A program made the translations under genes and the position numbers. The notes below the pieces were generated by a model. It saw only the letters and a program-made list of their open reading frames with translations, was not told the DNA's origin and ran no database searches. Source: Paracentrotus lividus (lineage: Eukaryota > Echinodermata > Echinoidea > Camarodonta > Echinidae). From it: DNA of 64,000 bases. Positions 62,301-64,000 of this stretch are shown piece by piece; the stretch's first letter is position 1; each line of letters starts with the position of its first letter. The DNA lies in assembly GCA_940671915.1 (NCBI GenBank), contig CALNVZ010003426.1, positions 13,895,912-13,959,911 on the forward strand, read 5' to 3'.

Positions 62301-62653
62301 CATGATCGACATAACATGCCCATATCAGTACCATGATCACCTAAACTTATCTAGTCATCATGCACTCGAAGAATGACACTTGATCTTTAAGGATGATCAA
62401 ATATGGCAACCGAAAGGAAAGCATGTTCGTTCATTCACAGGCTTACACAACACAGCAATGCAATCAGCATGTCGAAATTATTCGTCGTCATTCATTCATT
62501 CATTTCCCATTCATTTGACATTGCCACACGTGTGGCTGAAAATTCATTATTACGCAAAAATATACTCACTTCATCTAACTGTTTCTCGGCAGTCTCTCTC
62601 AATTCGGGATGGATGGTCCCCTGCAGAATTTCAACAAGCTTCTGAGGGTCCAT
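35165..62653 (-). CDS. IPO7: Importin-7 (nuclear import receptor)
   Basis: Importin-beta-family receptor that carries cargo (ribosomal proteins, histone H1, SMAD and ERK proteins in other animals) through nuclear pores and releases it on RanGTP. Twenty-five coding exons join in phase to 3108 bases: 1035 residues plus TGA, against about 1038 in vertebrates. The start [20 protein letters not shown] matches the family N-terminus; an in-frame ATG 45 codons upstream (62789-62791) lacks family similarity. Landmarks: [104 protein letters not shown], acidic tract, GGYKF..FNFGN. Invertebrates usually have one gene ancestral to IPO7 and IPO8, so the call is IPO7/8-type. The introns host ten snoRNA-like copies. 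Confidence 0.96.
35537..36124. mobile_element. MITE with AAAGGNGAATT ends
   Basis: Left end AAAGGGGAATTATCCC and right end GGGACAATTCTCCTTT are inverted, flanked by TTA/TAA. The interior has matching words (CCAATTGGCAACGC and GCGTTGCCAATGGG) in inverted order. Lies in IPO7 intron 24; no coding. Confidence 0.6.
36180..36495. repeat. Dispersed non-coding repeat
   Basis: Sequence rich in TTTTCGCGG, AAATTTCGC and TGTACGCGGAAAT words; related words recur near 44030-44100 and 48120-48260. It looks like a diverged interspersed repeat in intron 24. Its borders are unclear. Confidence 0.35.
37302..38976 (-). CDS. IPO7: IPO7 exons 21-23: acidic tract
   Basis: Exons 38834-38976, 38121-38254 and 37302-37431 (residues about 827-962). 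After [17 protein letters not shown] and [13 protein letters not shown] comes a highly acidic region ([20 protein letters not shown], then [20 protein letters not shown]), as in vertebrate IPO7, where it is thought to contact basic cargo. Intron 22 between the acidic exons is a large (TCA)n array. Confidence 0.95.
37469..38062. repeat. (TCA)n microsatellite array in intron 22
   Basis: About 600 bases dominated by ATCATC/ACCACC trinucleotides. Read on the IPO7 strand this is GAT repeats, producing poly-Asp, poly-Met or poly-Gly chance frames. It sits between two exons that themselves encode the acidic tract. Confidence 0.9.
39301..40937. mobile_element. Older repeat split by a fold-back insertion
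   Basis: Left piece (39301-39423: CAGTGGAAACATGTTATAAA, GATATAAC) and right piece (40885-40937: AACAAGG..CCACTG) look like two halves of one repeat. A related copy starting TGAAAACTTGTTATAAAGAG lies at about 50815-50985. The younger fold-back at 39424-40884 sits between the halves. Confidence 0.5.
39424..40884. mobile_element. Long-armed fold-back element (~1.46 kb)
   Basis: Two arms of about 550 bases, 39424-39982 and 40337-40884, are inverted copies: GGGTCATTCCATGCCAATTC at the left end and its complement GAATTGGCATGGAATGACCC at the right. The loop is about 350 bases. Flanks share AACA, a possible target duplication. No transposase; the 109-codon frame at 39863-40192 spans arm and loop. 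Lies in IPO7 intron 20. Confidence 0.8.
41135..41290. repeat. Dispersed repeat (AGGCATGAGACAGAGAAAT family)
   Basis: The same order of words (GGCATGAGACAGAGAAAT, GAGGAAAATTGC, GTGAGGGAGC, AAAATTTTGCAATTTTAGGT) recurs at about 55868-56060. This identifies an interspersed repeat with at least two copies in IPO7 introns. Confidence 0.6.
41677..46369 (-). CDS. IPO7: IPO7 exons 14-20: C-terminal HEAT repeats
   Basis: Exons 46251-46369, 45270-45389, 44783-44849, 43829-43954, 42903-43000, 42225-42317 and 41677-41897 (residues about 546-826). Products include [72 protein letters not shown] and [18 protein letters not shown]. Confidence 0.95.
43248..43333 (-). ncRNA. C/D-box snoRNA-like copy in IPO7 intron 17
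   Basis: On the minus strand: stem CTTGGC, box C ATGATGA (43315-43321), guide block AAGTTAGC, box D CTGA (43056+200: 43256-43259) preceded by CTAGCTTACCAAGT, closing GCCAA. Same orientation as the host gene, mid-intron, no poly-A tail. Copy 1 of ten by coordinate. Confidence 0.65.
44415..44585. repeat. Double palindrome with internal direct repeats
   Basis: Two direct copies of GAGA(A/G)CCAGAAGGGCGTTATTGC are followed by two copies of the reverse complement. Outer ends CATATCGTC and GACGATATG pair. The sequence could fold as one long hairpin or as alternative smaller ones. Lies in IPO7 intron 16. Confidence 0.7.
46473..46612. mobile_element. Palindromic MITE family, copy 2
   Basis: Same arms as 33821-33961: TTTCATCAAAGGACTTGTCG with GGACGTTTTATCTGACAAAT, and the complementary right arm. 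In IPO7 intron 13. Confidence 0.75.
47062..53482 (-). CDS. IPO7: IPO7 exons 8-13: HEAT repeats
   Basis: Exons 53380-53482, 51653-51698, 50992-51091, 49259-49452, 48670-48759 and 47062-47269 (residues about 299-545). Products include [72 protein letters not shown] and [13 protein letters not shown]. All junctions are GT-AG and phase-consistent. Confidence 0.95.
47680..47762 (-). ncRNA. C/D-box snoRNA-like copy in IPO7 intron 12
   Basis: Box C ATGATGA (47744-47750) and box D CTGA (47685-47688). The terminal stem differs from the other copies (GTACA with a GC bulge pairing TGTAC). Guide blocks are intact. Confidence 0.6.
49015..49046. repeat. Poly-C run
   Basis: Long C run followed by an A-rich tract in IPO7 intron 11; likely a length-unstable homopolymer. 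Confidence 0.8.
49543..49590. mobile_element. Half copy of the palindromic MITE family
   Basis: Matches one arm of 33821-33961 (GCATTTCATAAAGGGATTTG, GGATGTTTTATCCGACAAAT). The opposite arm is missing. Confidence 0.55.
49768..50293. mobile_element. Tc1/mariner-like MITE, TA flanked
   Basis: Left end CAGTGCATCCAAGA..AGTAAACCCAAATTTGAG and right end CTCAAAGTTGGGTTTACTTT..GGGATGCACTG are inverted, with TA on both outer sides (49766-49767 and 50294-50295). TA target duplication is typical of Tc1/mariner. No transposase inside 526 bases. In IPO7 intron 10. Confidence 0.75.
51356..51442 (-). ncRNA. C/D-box snoRNA-like copy in IPO7 intron 9
   Basis: Stem CTTGG/CCAAG, box C ATGATGA (51424-51430), box D CTGA (51365-51368). 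Guide blocks identical to the consensus. Confidence 0.65.
52359..52511. mobile_element. hAT-like MITE
   Basis: Ends CAGGGATGCCAGTT and AACTGGCATCCCTG are perfect inverted repeats, flanked by TAGGTA on each side. CAGGG-type ends with a short target duplication suggest hAT; hAT usually gives 8 bases and only 6 match here. In IPO7 intron 8. Confidence 0.65.
52801..52887 (-). ncRNA. C/D-box snoRNA-like copy in IPO7 intron 8
   Basis: The copy with the longest stem: TTGGCTAC pairs with GTAGCCAA. Box C ATGATGA (52869-52875), box D CTGA (52810-52813). Consensus guides. Confidence 0.7.
53789..53875 (-). ncRNA. C/D-box snoRNA-like copy in IPO7 intron 7
   Basis: Stem CTTGG/CCAAG, box C ATGATGA (53857-53863), box D CTGA (53798-53801). 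Guides at consensus. Confidence 0.65.
54096..58710 (-). CDS. IPO7: IPO7 exons 3-7: HEAT repeats
   Basis: Exons 58552-58710, 57027-57183, 55546-55635, 54731-54825 and 54096-54166 (residues about 108-298). Identifying pieces: [94 protein letters not shown]. Partial tandem duplicates of the end of exon 3 and of the start of exon 5 lie in adjacent introns. Confidence 0.95.
54509..54596 (-). ncRNA. C/D-box snoRNA-like copy in IPO7 intron 6
   Basis: Stem CTTGG/CCAAG, box C ATGATGA (54578-54584), box D CTGA (54518-54521). One extra base before the first guide and one change in the centre; boxes and guides intact. About 135 bases from the exon 6 acceptor side of the intron boundary at 54730. Confidence 0.65.
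54965..55049 (-). ncRNA. C/D-box snoRNA-like copy in IPO7 intron 5
   Basis: Box C ATGATGA (55032-55038), box D CTGA (54973-54976). The stem reads AGCTAC/GTAGCT where most copies have GGCTAC/GTAGCC, a compensatory G-C to A-U change. The first guide has one substitution (AAGTTTGC). Confidence 0.6.
55629..55792 (-). repeat. Partial tandem duplication of exon 5 acceptor region
   Basis: The sequence at 55629-55680 (exon 5 start plus intron: TTGTACTGCAGGTGGATGGA) recurs, diverged, at about 55737-55792 (TTGTACTGTGGGTGGATGGA), an offset of about 107 bases. The duplicate has lost the acceptor AG, so it cannot splice as exon 5 does. Confidence 0.55.
55868..56270. repeat. Dispersed repeat, second copy, with A/T homopolymers
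   Basis: Same family as 41135-41290. It is followed by opposed poly-A and poly-T runs (56154-56206). Confidence 0.5.
56543..56630 (-). ncRNA. C/D-box snoRNA-like copy in IPO7 intron 4
   Basis: Stem GGCTA/TAGCC, box C ATGATGA (56612-56618), box D CTGA (56553-56556). Guides at consensus. Confidence 0.65.
57822..57902 (-). ncRNA. Diverged C/D-box snoRNA-like copy in IPO7 intron 3
   Basis: Box C ATGATGA (57888-57894) and box D CTGA (57830-57833). The terminal stem is wholly different (CTGATTA pairing TGGTCAG, two G-U pairs). The centre has drifted, yet AAGTTAGCA and TCTAGCTTACCAAGT are unchanged. This is the strongest sign that the family is constrained as an RNA. Confidence 0.65.
58235..58620 (-). 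repeat. Tandem partial duplicates of IPO7 exon 3
   Basis: Three units of 141-146 bases: 58235-58380, 58381-58521 and the true exon end from 58522. Each contains TGCACACCCCTATTTCTACA and GGAATCCTCCAAAC. The two intronic units copy the last ~70 bases of exon 3 with its donor region but lack the exon's 5' half and acceptor. They are decaying pseudo-exons. Confidence 0.75.
58934..59706. mobile_element. Pearl/CvA-like element with tandem cores
   Basis: Four tandem core units of about 150-157 bases (starts near 59005, 59150, 59307, 59462), then an ACGG/ACGT microsatellite (59614-59660) and a terminal hairpin. Ends TATGCCTCCG and CGGAGGCATA are inverted. This modular plan matches the pearl/CvA class of non-autonomous elements known in bivalves with relatives in sea urchins, probably Helitron-related. 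Each core carries TGACCTTTGACCT-like words. In IPO7 intron 2. Confidence 0.7.
59801..59887 (-). ncRNA. C/D-box snoRNA-like copy in IPO7 intron 2
   Basis: Stem TTGGC/GCCAA, box C ATGATGA (59869-59875), box D CTGA (59810-59813). One substitution in the second guide flank (CGATCTAGC). It lies only about 95 bases from the pearl-like element, in the same intron. Confidence 0.65.
60399..62653 (-). CDS. IPO7: IPO7 exons 1-2: importin N-terminal domain
   Basis: Exon 1 is 62570-62653 (residues 1-28, ends GAA then GTGAGT). Exon 2 is 60399-60637 (residues 29-108). Together they encode the Ran-binding N-terminal HEAT repeats, including [19 protein letters not shown] and [20 protein letters not shown]. 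Intron 1 is about 1.9 kb and repeat-rich (TTTA low complexity at 60890-61190). Confidence 0.95.
60890..61200. repeat. (TTTA)n low-complexity tract
   Basis: A/T tract made of TTTA and long T runs in IPO7 intron 1, followed by opposed G and C homopolymers to about 61325. Confidence 0.85.
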
Positions 62654-62830
62654 GATTTGAGTGATATAGAAAACGTTAAGGTGAAATTTAGCACAAAAAC
62701 ACGACTTCTTGCGTGTATTTCTCGGCCAGAAACGGAGCGCGCGAGATCCGAAATTATTTGGGCTATGACGAAAGATGGCGCTATTTGACATAAATTCTCA
62801 GAAAATGCAGTCGGCCGTGCAACTTTTAAT
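62654..62830 (-). promoter_or_regulatory. Probable IPO7 promoter / 5' UTR
   Basis: Immediately upstream of the IPO7 start the sequence is locally GC-rich (GGAGCGCGCGAGATCC), with no TATA box. An AAAGATGGCG word on the plus strand (62771-62780), about 118 bases before the ATG, matches the YY1 core AAGATGGCG that is common at TATA-less housekeeping promoters. The transcription start cannot be fixed from sequence. Confidence 0.4.
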
Positions 62831-63210
62831 ATCGGGGTAAAAAATAATGATTTAAAAAAAAAGATATATAATTTAAGAATAATAATAATAAATAGGGCAC
62901 ATAACACAATAACTATTAGATAAAATGATTATGTATTCATTTTCATACTAATTATGATAACATTTGACGTTATGTTCTGATAACCATTATTTTTCATTCA
63001 TAATCCAATTACTCGCAACAAAAAATATCTGGCTAAGAAAAGGATTTAGATTAATAGTTTATAGTCAATCATGTTTCTACAATTAATTTGGACAAAATCA
63101 TATACAACACTAATACATTTCCTAAATGCAGTTAACAGTAAAACGGTGCTTTTGAACGTACAACGACTTATTTATAGGGCCTATAGGGACAATTATAGGT
63201 GACAATAGTA

Positions 63211-63940
63211 CAGTGCGTCCCCAAAATACACTTTTGAAATGGCTACCAAATAAAATTTAAAAAAAAGATTCTTGGGGAAATGTTTTAAATGTTTGAAAAG
63301 CTCATATCCTCAACTATCACTATGATACAAAAAAAAAAAATCCGAAAATAACGCATACTCAATTCAGTGAGCAATGCCCTCTATTAGCCTGCGCCGGAAT
63401 TCGCAATATTCATTTATTACCTGGTTATGGACCGCCATAAAGGAGACAAAATTAATGATGGAATGAATAAGCTTACATAGTCAAAGATAAACCAAAAGTC
63501 AGAAAAAAAAAAAACAATCAATGGTATGCAAAAATGTAAAATTTCACCGTTTTGTTTTCATGATCATTGATTTTAGCTCTGACTTAATTCATTTTATTTT
63601 TGTCTTTGTTAGCCGATTTATTCCATTAGGCCTATTGATTTTATCTTCTTTATGGCTGTCAATACCCGACCAGGTGATAAATGAATAGCGAATTCCTGCG
63701 CAGGCTAATTTGGTGCCGTTTTAAAAAGTGGGCATTGTTCAGAAGCGTTACCGTATTTTCGGATTTTTGTTTTTGTTTTGTTTTTTGTTTTTGTTTTTGT
63801 TTTGCCTTTTTTTTTTTTGTATCATAGGCAATATATGAGCTTTTTATACATATAGGCCCTATAATTTTTTTTCCAAGAATCATATATTTTTTTATTTGGT
63901 AGCCATTTAAAAAGTGTTTAGTTCTTTTTGGGACGCACTG
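63211..63940. mobile_element. Long-armed palindromic element with CAGTGCGTCCC ends
   Basis: Left end CAGTGCGTCCCCAAAA and right end TTTTTGGGACGCACTG are inverted. Inner words also mirror: TGGCTACCAAATAAA with TTTATTTGGTAGCCA, and GAGCAATGCCC..AGCCTGCG with CGCAGGCT..GGGCATTGTTC. Arms are about 230-270 bases with a ~230-base centre. The left flank is TA, the right CA. The 112-codon frame at 63659-63997 overlaps an arm and is not a gene. Confidence 0.7.
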
Positions 63941-64000
63941 CATTGTATAGAAAGTTTTTATGTTTGTATCCTGAAGAGTATAATATATCAAACACATTGT

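Noticed and set aside
62599..62907. Minus-strand ORFs overlapping the IPO7 start
   Set aside because: Shadow frames; only the frame starting at 62653 has the importin N-terminus and an in-phase donor.
63659..63997. 112-codon minus-strand ORF with Lys/Gln runs
   Set aside because: Arises from the arm of a palindromic element and a T-rich tract.

Overview
The window is animal nuclear DNA: long introns, GT-AG splice sites, many fold-back and tandem-repeat elements and an intron-split importin gene. An echinoderm, most likely a sea urchin, fits best. The clues are the many short palindromic elements, a fold-back element with arms of ~14-15-bp tandem repeats (like sea urchin TU elements) and a pearl/CvA-like tandem-core element. 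This is inference; no species was identified.

Layout. 1-7.0 kb: no convincing gene; a TU-like fold-back element, hairpins, an (AT)n tract and a transposon fragment. 7.0-29.8 kb (+): an adhesion-type G-protein-coupled receptor read as about 27 exons. In order: C-type lectin-like domain, long Thr/Ser-rich mucin-like stalk (broken by an assembly gap at 10198-11104), GAIN-type region, GPS autoproteolysis motif, seven membrane segments and a Ser/Thr-rich tail. 29.8-35.2 kb: the convergent intergenic region, with repeats. 35.2-62.7 kb (-): importin-7 (IPO7/8 type), reconstructed as 25 coding exons joining in phase into 1035 residues, very near the vertebrate length. 62.7-64 kb: the IPO7 promoter side and a long-armed palindromic element.

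Most interesting signal. Ten copies of an ~85-nt sequence lie in IPO7 introns, all in the same orientation: exactly one in each of introns 2-9, then one in intron 12 and one in intron 17. Read on the IPO7 sense strand each copy has box C (ATGATGA), box D (CTGA) and a closing terminal stem, so they look like intron-hosted C/D-box snoRNAs and not merely a transposon. The most diverged copy (intron 3) has a different stem sequence that still pairs, and it keeps the two presumed guide blocks (AAGTTAGCA and TCTAGCTTACCAAGT) while the rest has drifted. IPO7 therefore appears to be a multi-copy snoRNA host gene. The target of the box-D guide is unknown to me.

The two protein genes are not obviously related in function: one is a cell-surface receptor, the other a nuclear transport receptor. 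All family assignments come from reading motifs; no database search was run.
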